From an uncultured Eubacterium sp. (GTDB taxonomy: Bacteria; Bacillota; Clostridia; Oscillospirales; CAG-272): a DNA stretch of 33,775 nucleotides. Under the pieces are notes generated by a model that was given only the letters and a program-made list of their open reading frames with translations, was not told the origin of the DNA and did not search any database. Of the stretch, positions 15,980-24,972 are shown piece after piece; position 1 is the stretch's first letter, and every line of letters begins with the position of its first letter. A program made the position numbers and the translations under genes. The stretch lies in assembly GCA_900544285.1 (NCBI GenBank), contig UQUT01000021.1, positions 1 to 33,775 on the forward strand. Reading direction: 5' to 3'.

Positions 15980-18900
15980 TTATTCGCCTTTGATCGTATT
16001 AACGAGTACGCAATATACGCCGTCAATTACGATGTACTGGAATTCAACCGGTGCGGGGTTCTTCTGGTATGTGTATCTGTAGTTTGTGAAGTATGTGTAA
16101 ACTGCAGAGTTTGCAACGCCCCAGAACTGACCGTCACGGTTAGCCTTGATTACAGATGCCTTGTAATCTTCAAGAGCCTTTTCAGCCTTAACAACTGCTT
16201 CCTTGGCTGCTGCCTTAGCTGCAACATACTTAGAGTCGATTGCATCATAAGCATTCTGAGCCTTTACGATAGCGTCTTTCTTGGCCTGGAGGTTAGCGTC
16301 GATAGTAGCCTGGCTTACGATTGCTACGGATGTAGATTCGCCGGCCTTTACGAAGTTACCTTCAAAGTCTGTGTAGAAGAACTGCCAGTTGTAGCCTGCG
16401 CCGCTTGTTTCAGCTGCGTCAGCTGTGAGCTTAACCTTAACGTTGCCCTTGATATCAGAGTCTGTGATGTAACCCTTCTTTGTTGTAGCGCCGACAGAGA
16501 GAATCTTACCGGACTCGTCAACTGTGTAGAAGCCTGTGGGCATTGCCGTCTCGATGTCGTTGAAGATCGCCTCAGCATATGTCTTGTATGTGCGGTAGAT
16601 CTGACCGAATGCTTCGCCCGAAGGAACAGTTACTGCAGAGTATGTAGACTTAACTACAACTTCTGTGCCGTGTTCTGTTGTCTCAACTGTAGCACCATTC
16701 TTGCCGAGGTATACAGTTACAGTCTTCGTTGTGGGTTCTGTAACGCCGTCGTCCTTCTTGATACCGTCTGTGTACTCACCGATTACTGTGAGAGCCTTGA
16801 GTATCTTAGCGTTGCCGTCCATCGTGTAGTAAACCTGTTCGCTTGTAACGAAGAGATCCTTCTTAGCTGCGATGAACTGACCGAGTGTTGTAACCTGGCC
16901 GTCGATGTTGCCTGTTACGGGGTTAGGAGTCATAACGATAACTGTTGCATCGCTGAATGCATAGTATGTCTGACCATCAAACTTAACTTCGTATTCACCG
17001 TACTGATAGATATCAGCGTCTGCCTTGATGTCAAGGAGTCTGTTGCTTACTGTGTGAACCTTTGCGAGGTCTGTATCAGCAACCTTTGCGAGAACGAAGT
17101 CTACGCCGGCTGTATCAGCAACATAAGTTACTTCAACAACGGGCTTGCCGTTTGTATCGTACTTAGGAGCACTTACAACGGTATTTACTCTGTAAAGGAG
17201 CTTGTCGATTACAACATACTTAGCGTCCATGCCGGCAGCGTCCTTTGTCTGAGTTTCCCACCAAAGCTTTTCAGCGTCTGTGAGAACCTTGATCTGAGCG
17301 CCTGTGTCGTCTGTTACGGGGATGTATGTTGTGATTTCGCCGGAGTAAACGTGAGTAGCTGTGAAGTTAACAGTTACTGTGCCGATTTCCCACCATCTCT
17401 CATACTTGTTGGCACCGTTGGGTGTCTTCAGGTAGTGGGGGTTAACAGCAATTCTTGTATCTGTTGTTGTGTATTTGAATACCTTCGTGCCGTCGTCGAG
17501 CTCTGTGAGGCCATTGCCTGTTGCGAATGCTTCTTTTGCGAGCTTTTCAACTGCTGCAACGTTTACGTCGTCGAGGAAGATGTAGGACTTGTATGCATCC
17601 CAGCTGTCCTTAACGGAAGTTGTGGATGTTCTGTATACATATGTACCCTTATCTGCCCAGTTGTAGTTTGTGAAACCAAAGTTGTTGCTGTTCTTGGGGT
17701 TCTGAACGTTCTGAATAGCAACGTATGCTGTGTTTCCGTCTTCGTATGCAGCTGCGTCATACTTGAGAACGTGCTGAGCGGAAGCGTCATCAACGATTGT
17801 AACGTAGATGAGGTCTTCGCCTGTAACCTTCTCGCCTTCAACGCCCGGACGAACCGTGTTCGTTGTTGTTGCGAAGATTCTGTTGTAGATAGCAGCGTTT
17901 TCAACGTCCCAAAGAACGGATGCGCTTGCTCTTACTTCGAATGTCTTAACGCCTGTTGCACCTGTTGTAGATGTGATAGCGTCAAGATACTTAGCAACGG
18001 GTGTGTGCTCTGCGTTCCATCCGAATGTCTTGCCACTTGCATTGACATCGAAGAGAGCGCCTTCTGCGAGACCGCTACCGAAGATACGGTCGATGAAGCA
18101 GAGGTAATAGCCGTAGCCAAGGTTTGTTGCAACGTTCTGATAGTTTGTTACAACGTTTGTTGTGAATGTTGTTACGTTGAGACCATAAACTTCGAACTCA
18201 GCGAGGAGTGCGCCGAATGTGGAGCCTTCATAAAGAGCCTTAGCTGTTGCATAGTCGTTGTCATACTTGCGAGCACCGTTAGCATCCTTTTCGATGTCAA
18301 GGAGGCGTGTGGACTTGCAGAGATTAACGAGGAAGTTCCAAGCTGCGGTCTTCTTTGTTTCTGCTATTTCGATGGCGGGAGTTGTTGTTGTAACTGCCGT
18401 CTCGCCTTCACCTGTTGTAACGTCTGTGTCAATAACAGTTGCATCCATCATAGCGTCGAGCTCTTTAAGCGTCTTGCCGAGGATATCAGTAAGGTTTGCT
18501 TCTGTAGCGCCAACCTTTTCGTTTGCGAGGATGTTTCTTGCATATGCAATAGCGTTGCCGTTTGCCCAGTCAACCCAAATCTTCGTGCCTGGATGATTTG
18601 CAAGTTCGGGGTTGAGGTTACGCGTCTTGCCTACTTCGAGATACTTGTCAGCATCAAAGCCGAGGTATGTAAGAGCGAGTCTGGGAGTAACGTTCTTAGC
18701 AGTCCAGTTGGAGTTAGCATTTGTAAGACCTGTGTCGGTCGCATAGTTAGTCCAGTTGCCGGAGATGCTTCTGATGTAAGAGAATCTTGCATCGAGAACG
18801 TTGTCAAAGTAAACGTTTGTTGTACCCTTAGCGGAGTATGCGCCTGTTGTAGCAACTGTTACGTTGAACGTGTTGTTGCCTGTTTCAGACTTCTCAACCT

Positions 18901-20836
18901 TAACGATGAAGCCCTTTGCTGCTGCGGAAGCAGAAGCTGTGTCAACAACGTAAACAACTACGTTTGCAGCGTCACCTGTGAGAGTGCTGTCGATGTCGCC
19001 TGCGAGGACGTACTTAACAGCCTTGTTGTAAACGAGACCTCTGAATGCTACTGCATCGAGTTTGTCGTTTGCTGTGCCTGCTGTGCTCTGTGTAAGGAAC
19101 GGAGTCCATGCAGAGGAGTCAACAGTAGCGGTTACTGTGTAACCTTCGATTGCGTACTTAACAGTTCTTGTAGCAACTGTTCTTTCAACGGGAACATAAA
19201 CAGTCTTGATTTCTGTTTCTGCGCCGATGTTAGCCATTGTAACTACATAGTACTCTTTGCCGCCGATTGTCTTGTAGCCCGATGTATCAACAGCAGCCAT
19301 AACGCCTGCGGAGATTGTGCCGAGCTGGATTGTCTTATAAGCCTTGGAATCGTTTACACGAGCTGTTACTGTAGCTGTTACAGTGTTCTTGCTTGTGTCG
19401 AACGTAACGCCTGTCTTATTTACGAACTCAGCAGAAGAATAGAAAACTGCTGCGTCGTAGTAACCGTCTGCGTCGATATCGTAGAATGTTACTTTGTATT
19501 CACCTTTTGCAAGGTTCGGGATGGCAGCCTTGAACTGAGCAGCTGTCATTGTTGTGAAGCCGTCAACATTGTAAACAACGAGTTCTGTCTCGCCGAGTGT
19601 GTTGAGGGAGTCAACAACTGTGTACTCAACTGCGCTTTCGGAAGCACCCTTGAATACTACCTTGTTTCCGGAGAATGTGATTTCGTTAGCATACTTCTTA
19701 ACGCCGTCAACTTCGTATGTAGCGCTTGTGAAGTCCTTGCGGAGCTGAGGAGTTGCATCATTACCTGCTGCGTTTGCGAACTTCGGAACATCACCTACAG
19801 TTTTGATGGAACCATCTGTGTTGTAAGTGTGAGCCGAGCCCTTAGCTGCAACGAGGTATGTGTTAGCCTCTACCTTTGTGCTTGCGTTGAAGAGAGAAAC
19901 GGAAACGAGAGCGCCGTTCTTTCTTTCAGCATAAAGGAGAGTGTTCTTCTGAACGTAGTCACCGAGGTTGAAACGGTCAGTTGTTGTAAGGTCACGGTTC
20001 TCTGTGAGACCGAGAGACTTACGAACGAGCTTCTCAAACTGAGTAGCGGAAACTGTGTAAGCTTCGCCTGTGCTGAGGATTGTGAGCTCGATTGTCTTTG
20101 TCGTATCAACGAGGACTTCTTTGGAGTCCATTGTGATGTCAGTAACTCTTACGAGGTCGGAAGAAGTTGTTGTCGGCTTGAAGTTCTTGCCGAGGTCTTC
20201 GCCCTTCTTTGTGAGTCTGTCAGCTTCGCCGTCAACCTTAAGGAAGTTAAGGATTGTAGCGAGGAGGTACGCAGCTTCACCGTTGGAGAGTTCGTAGTCA
20301 GGGTTAACGCTATCAACGTTAGCCATGAATGTAGCGTCGAACGCTCTGCAGTATTTGTTTGCTGCGTACATCCAGTTGTACTGCCACTGGTCGCCGTTCT
20401 GAGGAACGTCGTTTTCGTAGCCCATGAGTCTTGTGATAACAACGCTTGCTTCAGCAAGTGTGATTACCGAGTTGGGTCTGTAGTTTCCATCACCGTCACC
20501 GGCAACGAGAGAACGCTGGTAGCAGTAGCAGATAGCAGCTCTGTGAGCTTTATCTGTGTCAGCCTGGTCCTTGAAAACAACAGTGTTAGCGAGGACGCTT
20601 TCGTCCCACCACTGTGTGTTAACCCAACCACTGTCGATCTTCGCAACCATAAGTGCGAATTCGGCTCTTGTGATCTTTTCTTCTGCCGTAAGAGCTACGT
20701 CAGCGATGCCAACGCTCTTCAGTTTAGCAACGGCCTTGTCGTACCACTTGCTACCTGCGGCAGAAACGCTTGCAAATGCACCGATTACCATTGTAAGAGC
20801 GAGCACAAGTGCAAGGATTCTTGAGATGTTTTTCAT
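15980..20836 (-). CDS. large SLH-domain surface (S-layer-like) protein
   Basis: 1618 residues, exported. Signal peptide about 1-27 (hydrophobic LALVLALTMVIGAF, cleavage after SAA). Three SLH-like modules span about 30-200, with TRAEFALMV, GDGNYRPNSVITLAEA and NGEAAYLLA; these anchor proteins to cell-wall polymers. The rest is Thr/Val/Ala-rich with beta-sheet character. A helical, coiled-coil-like segment near the C-terminus (about 1505-1560) is rich in Ala and Lys. Strong ribosome site (AGGAGG), own promoter and own terminator. Codon use differs from the neighbours and is consistent with very high expression. It could be the main S-layer protein or a large adhesin; the middle has no recognisable enzyme domain. 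Confidence 0.88.
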   Translation of the reverse strand: MKNISRILALVLALTMVIGAFASVSAAGSKWYDKAVAKLKSVGIADVALTAEEKITRAEFALMVAKIDSGWVNTQWWDESVLANTVVFKDQADTDKAHRAAICYCYQRSLVAGDGDGNYRPNSVITLAEASVVITRLMGYENDVPQNGDQWQYNWMYAANKYCRAFDATFMANVDSVNPDYELSNGEAAYLLATILNFLKVDGEADRLTKKGEDLGKNFKPTTTSSDLVRVTDITMDSKEVLVDTTKTIELTILSTGEAYTVSATQFEKLVRKSLGLTENRDLTTTDRFNLGDYVQKNTLLYAERKNGALVSVSLFNASTKVEANTYLVAAKGSAHTYNTDGSIKTVGDVPKFANAAGNDATPQLRKDFTSATYEVDGVKKYANEITFSGNKVVFKGASESAVEYTVVDSLNTLGETELVVYNVDGFTTMTAAQFKAAIPNLAKGEYKVTFYDIDADGYYDAAVFYSSAEFVNKTGVTFDTSKNTVTATVTARVNDSKAYKTIQLGTISAGVMAAVDTSGYKTIGGKEYYVVTMANIGAETEIKTVYVPVERTVATRTVKYAIEGYTVTATVDSSAWTPFLTQSTAGTANDKLDAVAFRGLVYNKAVKYVLAGDIDSTLTGDAANVVVYVVDTASASAAAKGFIVKVEKSETGNNTFNVTVATTGAYSAKGTTNVYFDNVLDARFSYIRSISGNWTNYATDTGLTNANSNWTAKNVTPRLALTYLGFDADKYLEVGKTRNLNPELANHPGTKIWVDWANGNAIAYARNILANEKVGATEANLTDILGKTLKELDAMMDATVIDTDVTTGEGETAVTTTTPAIEIAETKKTAAWNFLVNLCKSTRLLDIEKDANGARKYDNDYATAKALYEGSTFGALLAEFEVYGLNVTTFTTNVVTNYQNVATNLGYGYYLCFIDRIFGSGLAEGALFDVNASGKTFGWNAEHTPVAKYLDAITSTTGATGVKTFEVRASASVLWDVENAAIYNRIFATTTNTVRPGVEGEKVTGEDLIYVTIVDDASAQHVLKYDAAAYEDGNTAYVAIQNVQNPKNSNNFGFTNYNWADKGTYVYRTSTTSVKDSWDAYKSYIFLDDVNVAAVEKLAKEAFATGNGLTELDDGTKVFKYTTTDTRIAVNPHYLKTPNGANKYERWWEIGTVTVNFTATHVYSGEITTYIPVTDDTGAQIKVLTDAEKLWWETQTKDAAGMDAKYVVIDKLLYRVNTVVSAPKYDTNGKPVVEVTYVADTAGVDFVLAKVADTDLAKVHTVSNRLLDIKADADIYQYGEYEVKFDGQTYYAFSDATVIVMTPNPVTGNIDGQVTTLGQFIAAKKDLFVTSEQVYYTMDGNAKILKALTVIGEYTDGIKKDDGVTEPTTKTVTVYLGKNGATVETTEHGTEVVVKSTYSAVTVPSGEAFGQIYRTYKTYAEAIFNDIETAMPTGFYTVDESGKILSVGATTKKGYITDSDIKGNVKVKLTADAAETSGAGYNWQFFYTDFEGNFVKAGESTSVAIVSQATIDANLQAKKDAIVKAQNAYDAIDSKYVAAKAAAKEAVVKAEKALEDYKASVIKANRDGQFWGVANSAVYTYFTNYRYTYQKNPAPVEFQYIVIDGVYCVLVNTIKGE

Positions 20837-20865
20837 AGTATTCCTCCTATATTTTTTAGGTGCTT

Positions 20866-20883
20866 TAGGGACAGCTGTCCCTA
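20866..20883. promoter_or_regulatory. 18-bp perfect palindrome in the SLH gene leader
   Basis: TAGGGACAGCTGTCCCTA is a perfect palindrome between the promoter and the ribosome site of the SLH gene. It may be an RNA hairpin that stabilises the abundant message, or an operator for a dimeric regulator. Confidence 0.7.
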
Positions 20884-20904
20884 CGGAGCTATCCTAGCAT
20901 TGTT

Positions 20905-20933
20905 ATGATACATAATCGCAGCGATTATTTCAA
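20905..20933 (-). promoter_or_regulatory. sigma-A promoter of the SLH-domain gene
   Basis: On the minus strand: TTGAAA (20928-20933), a 17-base spacer, TATCAT (20905-20910). The leader is about 65 bases and carries the palindrome. A single promoter, with no second good match nearby. Confidence 0.8.
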
Positions 20934-21205
20934 GTGTTTTTCACGTTTTGTAACACAACTGTAACATTGCCCGGAGCAAGAAAAAGATAACGGCGGACAG
21001 GCAAAACAAACTGTGCCCGCGGTACATTTCCGCAATCCCGTCTCTCCGTCGCACTTCTTGTCCCGCCGCACTTATATAATATAAGGAAGAAAAATCCCGC
21101 TCCACGTTGTCCGTGGGGCGGGATATGCGGTCTATATATTCGGTTTTGCCGATAATTTTCATCACTGCTCTATATGAAAATATATATTATCCGCGATTGC
21201 GGTGA
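20934..21205. other. intergenic remainder between SLH promoter and rny stop
   Basis: Apart from the rny terminator at 21090-21123, nothing else was recognised. A 74-residue minus-strand frame (20941-21165) runs through the terminator hairpin and has no ribosome site, so it is not taken as a gene. Confidence 0.6.
21090..21123 (-). terminator. terminator of the RNase Y gene
   Basis: On the minus strand the arms ATCCCGC and CCACG pair with CGTGG and GCGGGAT around a GACAA loop, followed by TTTTC. It lies about 80 bases after the rny stop. Confidence 0.85.
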
Positions 21206-22756
21206 TTATTTTGCGTAGTCGATTGCGCGACTTTCGCGTATGACGTTGATCTTTATCTGACCCGGATATTCGAGTTCTTCTTCGATCTTCTTCACAATGT
21301 CCCTTGCGACAACGATCATCTGATCATCGTTCACCTGCTCGGGCTTGACCATTATGCGGACTTCTCTGCCCGCCTGAACGGCATATGACTTTTCAACGCC
21401 GGGGAAGCTGTTTGCGATTTCTTCAAGCTTTTCAAGGCGCTTGATATAGCTGTCGAGGTCTTCTCTTCTTGCGCCGGGTCTTGCCGCGGAAACGGCATCC
21501 GCCGCGGAAACAAGCACCGCGATGACCGTTTTCGGCTCAACGTCGCCGTGATGGGCTTCGATTGCGTGGATAACGTCCTTGTTTTCCTTGAATTTACGTG
21601 CAATTTCAACGCCGAGCTGAACGTGTGAGCCTTCAACCTCCTGCGTCAGCGCCTTGCCGATGTCGTGAAGAAGTCCGGCACGTCTTGCAAGAACGGGGTC
21701 TGCGCCGATTTCGCTTGCCATAATTCCTGCGATATAAGCAACTTCCATTGAATGATTGAGCACGTTCTGACCGTAACTCGTGCGGTATTTCAGTCTGCCG
21801 AGGAGCTTTATAATCTCCGGCGAGAGACCGTTTACTCTTGTTTCGAGCGCAGCGTTTTCGCCCGCCGCCTTGATGGACGCTTCAACCTCTTTGCGCGCCT
21901 TTTCGACTGTTTCTTCAATGCGTGCAGGATGGATACGTCCGTCGGAAATGAGTCTTTCAAGGGTGAGCCTTGCGATTTCTCTTCTTATCGGGTCAAAGCA
22001 GGAAAGCGTTATCGCCTCCGGTGTATCGTCGATTATGAGGTCGCACCCCGTGAGGGTTTCGATCTTGTGAATGTTTCTTCCCTCTCTTCCGATGATTCGT
22101 CCCTTCATTTCGTCGCTGGGAAGCGGCACAACGGATACCGTCGTTTCCGATACCTGATCGGAGGAAAGTCTCTGGATGGCAAGAGAAATAATGTTCTTCG
22201 CCTTTGCGTCTGCCTCCTCGCGCAGATCGCTTTCGATCTGGTTCAGTCTGACGGCGGCATCTCTCTTTGCCTCAGCCTCTATGCTTGCAACAAGCTCCGC
22301 TTTTGCGGTCTCGGCGGTGTAACCGGAGATTTCCTCCAGTTTTGCCGTCTGCGCGGCAATGGTTTCTTCGATTTTTTCCTTTAATTTTTCAACTTCTTTT
22401 GTCTTTTTGTTCAGAGCTTCGTCCTTGCGCTCGTAATTTTCGATTTTCTTTTCAAGCGCTTCTTCTTTCGCAAGAGCTCTGTTTTCAAGCCTGATTATTT
22501 CCTGGCGACGCTCTTTGTTTTCGCGTTCAGCCTCGGTCTTGGCGCGGAGAATATCTTCCTTCGCTTCGACAATCATCTCTTTTTTCTTTGCTTCCGCCTC
22601 TTTTACGGCTTCTTCGGTGATACGCTTTGCTTCGTCCTTTGCCGAATTTATCATTGCAACGGCATTTTTCCTCTTAGTGTTTGTCACAAGGGCGACAACA
22701 AGACAAATTATCACCGCAACGGCAACGCCTATACCGGCGGATATGATATATTCCAA
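21206..22756 (-). CDS. rny: ribonuclease Y
   Basis: 516 residues from a TTG start at 22756 that follows AAGGAGGTG. The frame is open far upstream, but that part is leader and promoter. RNase Y is the membrane-bound endonuclease that starts mRNA decay in many Firmicutes. Layout: one N-terminal membrane helix (about 4-24), long coiled coil (about 30-190), KH domain beginning near 217 (GRIIGREGRN), then the HD domain with HDIGKAL (about 363) and a C-terminal regulatory part. Single gene with its own promoter and terminator. Confidence 0.95.
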   Translation of the reverse strand: MEYIISAGIGVAVAVIICLVVALVTNTKRKNAVAMINSAKDEAKRITEEAVKEAEAKKKEMIVEAKEDILRAKTEAERENKERRQEIIRLENRALAKEEALEKKIENYERKDEALNKKTKEVEKLKEKIEETIAAQTAKLEEISGYTAETAKAELVASIEAEAKRDAAVRLNQIESDLREEADAKAKNIISLAIQRLSSDQVSETTVSVVPLPSDEMKGRIIGREGRNIHKIETLTGCDLIIDDTPEAITLSCFDPIRREIARLTLERLISDGRIHPARIEETVEKARKEVEASIKAAGENAALETRVNGLSPEIIKLLGRLKYRTSYGQNVLNHSMEVAYIAGIMASEIGADPVLARRAGLLHDIGKALTQEVEGSHVQLGVEIARKFKENKDVIHAIEAHHGDVEPKTVIAVLVSAADAVSAARPGARREDLDSYIKRLEKLEEIANSFPGVEKSYAVQAGREVRIMVKPEQVNDDQMIVVARDIVKKIEEELEYPGQIKINVIRESRAIDYAK

Positions 22757-22810
22757 AATATTTACACCTCCTTCAAGTGTTATTTTATTTATGTAAGCAA
22801 TATAAATGAA

Positions 22811-22827
22811 CCGGATCGGCTGTCCGG
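22811..22827. promoter_or_regulatory. small hairpin in the rny leader
   Basis: CCGGA-TCGGCTG-TCCGG is an inverted repeat in the roughly 100-base untranslated leader of rny. RNase Y/E messages are often self-regulated through the leader; whether this hairpin takes part is a guess. Confidence 0.4.
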
Positions 22828-22861
22828 CAGAAAACCGCATTTTTATCACTATACAGATACT

Positions 22862-22891
22862 ATTATACATTATCACAGGGCACCGTGTCAA
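22862..22891 (-). promoter_or_regulatory. consensus sigma-A promoter of rny
   Basis: On the minus strand: TTGACA (22886-22891), an 18-base spacer, TATAAT (22862-22867). Both hexamers are perfect. Confidence 0.9.
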
Positions 22892-23003
22892 GCGATTTGT
22901 ATATAATAAATGTGTATAATTACTTGTTTTTGTTACACAATGCGACAAAAAACGCAAAAACGAGAAGATGCCGGTATCTGCGCCGCCATTTTACCGGTCA
23001 AAT

Positions 23004-23030
23004 CGCGCCGCAGGCGCACCTTTTCTCTTC
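23004..23030 (+). repeat. 27-bp dispersed repeat, copy 2
   Basis: Identical to 307-333, with hairpin GCGCC-GCA-GGCGC and T/C-rich tail. It lies between the rny promoter and the Lrp terminator. Confidence 0.7.
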
Positions 23031-23041
23031 TCTTTTCACTC

Positions 23042-23068
23042 AAAAAAGCCGCCATCAGGCGGCTTTTT
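23042..23068. terminator. terminator of the Lrp-family gene
   Basis: AAAAGCCGCC-ATCA-GGCGGCTTTTT, symmetrical with A-run and T-run, so usable in both directions. It lies 10 bases after the regulator stop. Confidence 0.92.
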
Positions 23069-23077
23069 GCGTTTGTT

Positions 23078-23551
23078 TTACAGCTTTTCGTCTCCAGGGT
23101 CGACCGGCGAAACGCGGTTTTTCACGCTGGACATTACAATCGACGTTCTTGTCGACGTAACGCCCTTAACCCTTTTCAGGTCGTCGAGGAGTTTTTCAAG
23201 GGATTTTGTCGTGTCCGTGCAGACCTTCAGGAGAAAGTCGCTGTTGCCTGTCACAACGTGGCACTCCATAACCTCCGGATGAGTTGCGGCGAATTCGTCC
23301 ATTGCGCCCGTTGCGCTGACGCCGGGGAGATAATCCGTGCTGACATCGATAAACGCAAGCAGATCTCTGCCGATCTTGAAGGGGTCGATTATAACCGTAT
23401 AGCTCTTTATGATTCCCGTCGATTCAAGACGTTTTATTCTCTCTATAACCGCCGACACCGACATATTCACCTTTGTTCCTATGGCGGAAGCGTTCATTCT
23501 GGAATTTTCGCTCAGGCAAGCAAGTATTTTCTTGTCCACACTGTCAAGCAT
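23078..23551 (-). CDS. Lrp/AsnC family transcriptional regulator
   Basis: 157 residues. The N-terminal helix-turn-helix spans about 4-50 (LDSVDKKILACLSEN, then VNMSVSAVIERIKRLE), and the ligand-binding RAM domain about 65-145 (ECHVVTGNSDFLLKV). Such proteins sense amino acids and control their metabolism; the ligand cannot be told here. Clear ribosome site GGAGGAAC before the ATG. It is divergent from the galactokinase-like gene with 161 bases between, so it could control that operon, but the family often acts on distant genes. Confidence 0.93.
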   Translation of the reverse strand: MLDSVDKKILACLSENSRMNASAIGTKVNMSVSAVIERIKRLESTGIIKSYTVIIDPFKIGRDLLAFIDVSTDYLPGVSATGAMDEFAATHPEVMECHVVTGNSDFLLKVCTDTTKSLEKLLDDLKRVKGVTSTRTSIVMSSVKNRVSPVDPGDEKL

Positions 23552-23597
23552 TTGAGTTCCTCCTTGACTTTTGTCGCATATTTTTGCGTTATAATTG

Positions 23598-23626
23598 ATT
23601 TTAACATTATTTTTGACGGAAGTAAA
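23598..23626 (-). promoter_or_regulatory. probable promoter of the Lrp-family gene
   Basis: On the minus strand: TTTACT (23621-23626), a 17-base spacer, TAAAAT (23598-23603). A fair match that lies back to back with the galactokinase promoter, only 20 bases away. Confidence 0.55.
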
Positions 23627-23646
23627 GAGGTTTTTGCGAAAAATAA

Positions 23647-23675
23647 TTGAAAGTTATTGTCCGCAGTGATATAAT
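23647..23675 (+). promoter_or_regulatory. sigma-A promoter of the galactokinase-rsmG operon
   Basis: TTGAAA (23647-23652), a 17-base spacer, TATAAT (23670-23675). The start codon lies 37 bases downstream. Confidence 0.85.
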
Positions 23676-23712
23676 ATCAGCATAAACACGAGAAAAGCAC
23701 GGAGATTTCCAT

Positions 23713-24972
23713 ATGTTTGACAAAAATAAATTCACAGAAAAACTGCTCACCGCCATTTCGGGAATGTATTCCGATACGGAGGCGGCTGTCGAAAGATACA
23801 CAAATGCCGTTGAAAGTTTCTTCTCCGTTTACGGCGAGACGGACGATTTTTCCGTCTTTTCCGTCGCGGGAAGAAGCGAAATATGCGGCAACCATACCGA
23901 CCATAATCACGGGCAGGTCGTTGCGGCTTCAATAGATCTTGACATCATTGCCGTTGCGAAAAAGACAAGCGGCACCCTTATAAGAGTAAAAAGCGAGGGC
24001 TTTGACGAGGATAAGGTCGATATTTCCTCCCTTGAACCCGTTGAAAGCGAGAAATTCCGCTCGTCCGCGCTCATCCGCGGCGTTTGTGACGGTATTGTTA
24101 AAGACGGCGGCACGGCGGGCGGCTTCTGCGCATATACAACATCGAAAATCCTCAAGGGCAGCGGACTTTCTTCATCGGCTGCGTTTGAGGATATGATAGG
24201 AACGATTGAAAATCATCTTTACAACGGCGGAAAATACAATTTTACGAAAATTTCGATGATTTCTCAGTACGCCGAAAACAGATTTTTCGGCAAGCCCTGC
24301 GGACTCATGGATCAGATCGCCTGCGCCGCGGGAGGCTTTGTCCATATAGACTTTGCCGACCCGAAAAATCCCGTGACAGAAAGAATTGAGTTTTCTCCGG
24401 AAAAATTCGGATATTCGCTATGTATCGTCAATACCGGCGGAAGCCATGCGGATCTTAACAACGATTACGCCTCCGTTCCCGCTGAAATGAAGGCGGTTGC
24501 TCAATTTTTCGGAAAAGACGTCCTCTGCGGACTGACAAAAGCCGACATCGTTTCAAACGCAAAAGCGCTCAGGGAGACCGTCGGCGACAGGGCAATCCTC
24601 CGCGCGCTGCACTTCATCTCCGAAAACGAGAGAGTCTGCCGCATATCGGAATATATTGCAAAAGGCGATATAAAGGGCTTCCTCTCCGTAATAAACGAAT
24701 CGGGGCGTTCGTCCGCAACACTTCTCCAGAACTATTATTCGACAAAAGCCCCCTCCGAGCAGGGTATCGGGCTTGCGTGCGCCATAGCGGAGAGCGTTAT
24801 GGGAGGAGGCGGCGCCTGCCGTGTTCACGGCGGCGGCTTTGCCGGAACGGCACAGGTTTTTGTACCGAAGGATAAGGAAAACGAATTTATCCGCGCAATG
24901 GAATGTGCCTTCGGTGAAGGCTCCGTAACAAAGCTGATGGTTCGCCCGATGGGCGCCGTGAAGGTGATATAA
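23713..24972 (+). CDS. galK: galactokinase-like GHMP kinase
   Basis: 419 residues. GHMP sugar kinase fold: N-terminal sugar-binding motif GRSEICGNHTDHNHG (53-67), phosphate loop GSGLSSSAAFE (149-159), CGLMDQ with the likely catalytic Asp (about 200), and a C-terminal glycine-rich motif GGGGACRVHGGGFAGT. Classic galactokinases read GEHTDYN where this one reads GNHTDHN, so the Glu that contacts the sugar is Asn. No galT, galE or transporter is nearby, so the substrate may be galactose or a relative. First gene of an operon otherwise concerned with RNA modification; ATG at 23713 with GGAG 8 bases before. Confidence 0.85.
   Translation: MFDKNKFTEKLLTAISGMYSDTEAAVERYTNAVESFFSVYGETDDFSVFSVAGRSEICGNHTDHNHGQVVAASIDLDIIAVAKKTSGTLIRVKSEGFDEDKVDISSLEPVESEKFRSSALIRGVCDGIVKDGGTAGGFCAYTTSKILKGSGLSSSAAFEDMIGTIENHLYNGGKYNFTKISMISQYAENRFFGKPCGLMDQIACAAGGFVHIDFADPKNPVTERIEFSPEKFGYSLCIVNTGGSHADLNNDYASVPAEMKAVAQFFGKDVLCGLTKADIVSNAKALRETVGDRAILRALHFISENERVCRISEYIAKGDIKGFLSVINESGRSSATLLQNYYSTKAPSEQGIGLACAIAESVMGGGGACRVHGGGFAGTAQVFVPKDKENEFIRAMECAFGEGSVTKLMVRPMGAVKVI

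Larger units (their letters stand above)
22892..23077. other. intergenic remainder between the rny promoter and the Lrp gene
   Basis: Holds the second copy of the 27-bp dispersed repeat (23004-23030) and the Lrp terminator (23042-23068). Overlapping plus-strand frames here have no ribosome site and run antisense into the regulator; none is accepted. Confidence 0.6.

Noticed and set aside
16670..20824. A 1384-codon open frame antisense to the SLH gene, rich in cysteine
   Set aside because: It is in codon register with the SLH gene. That gene is rich in ACA and GCA, which read as TGT and TGC (Cys) on the other strand, and it avoids TTA, CTA and TCA, the antisense stops. No ribosome site or recognisable domain was seen; the SLH frame has signal peptide, promoter and terminator.
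20941..21165. 74-codon minus-strand frame between rny and the SLH gene
   Set aside because: Its coding would include the rny terminator hairpin, it has no ribosome site, and no similarity is recognised.
22757..22957. Upstream extension of rny by 67 codons
   Set aside because: It covers the consensus promoter and leader; the membrane-helix N-terminus of RNase Y begins at the TTG after GGAGG.
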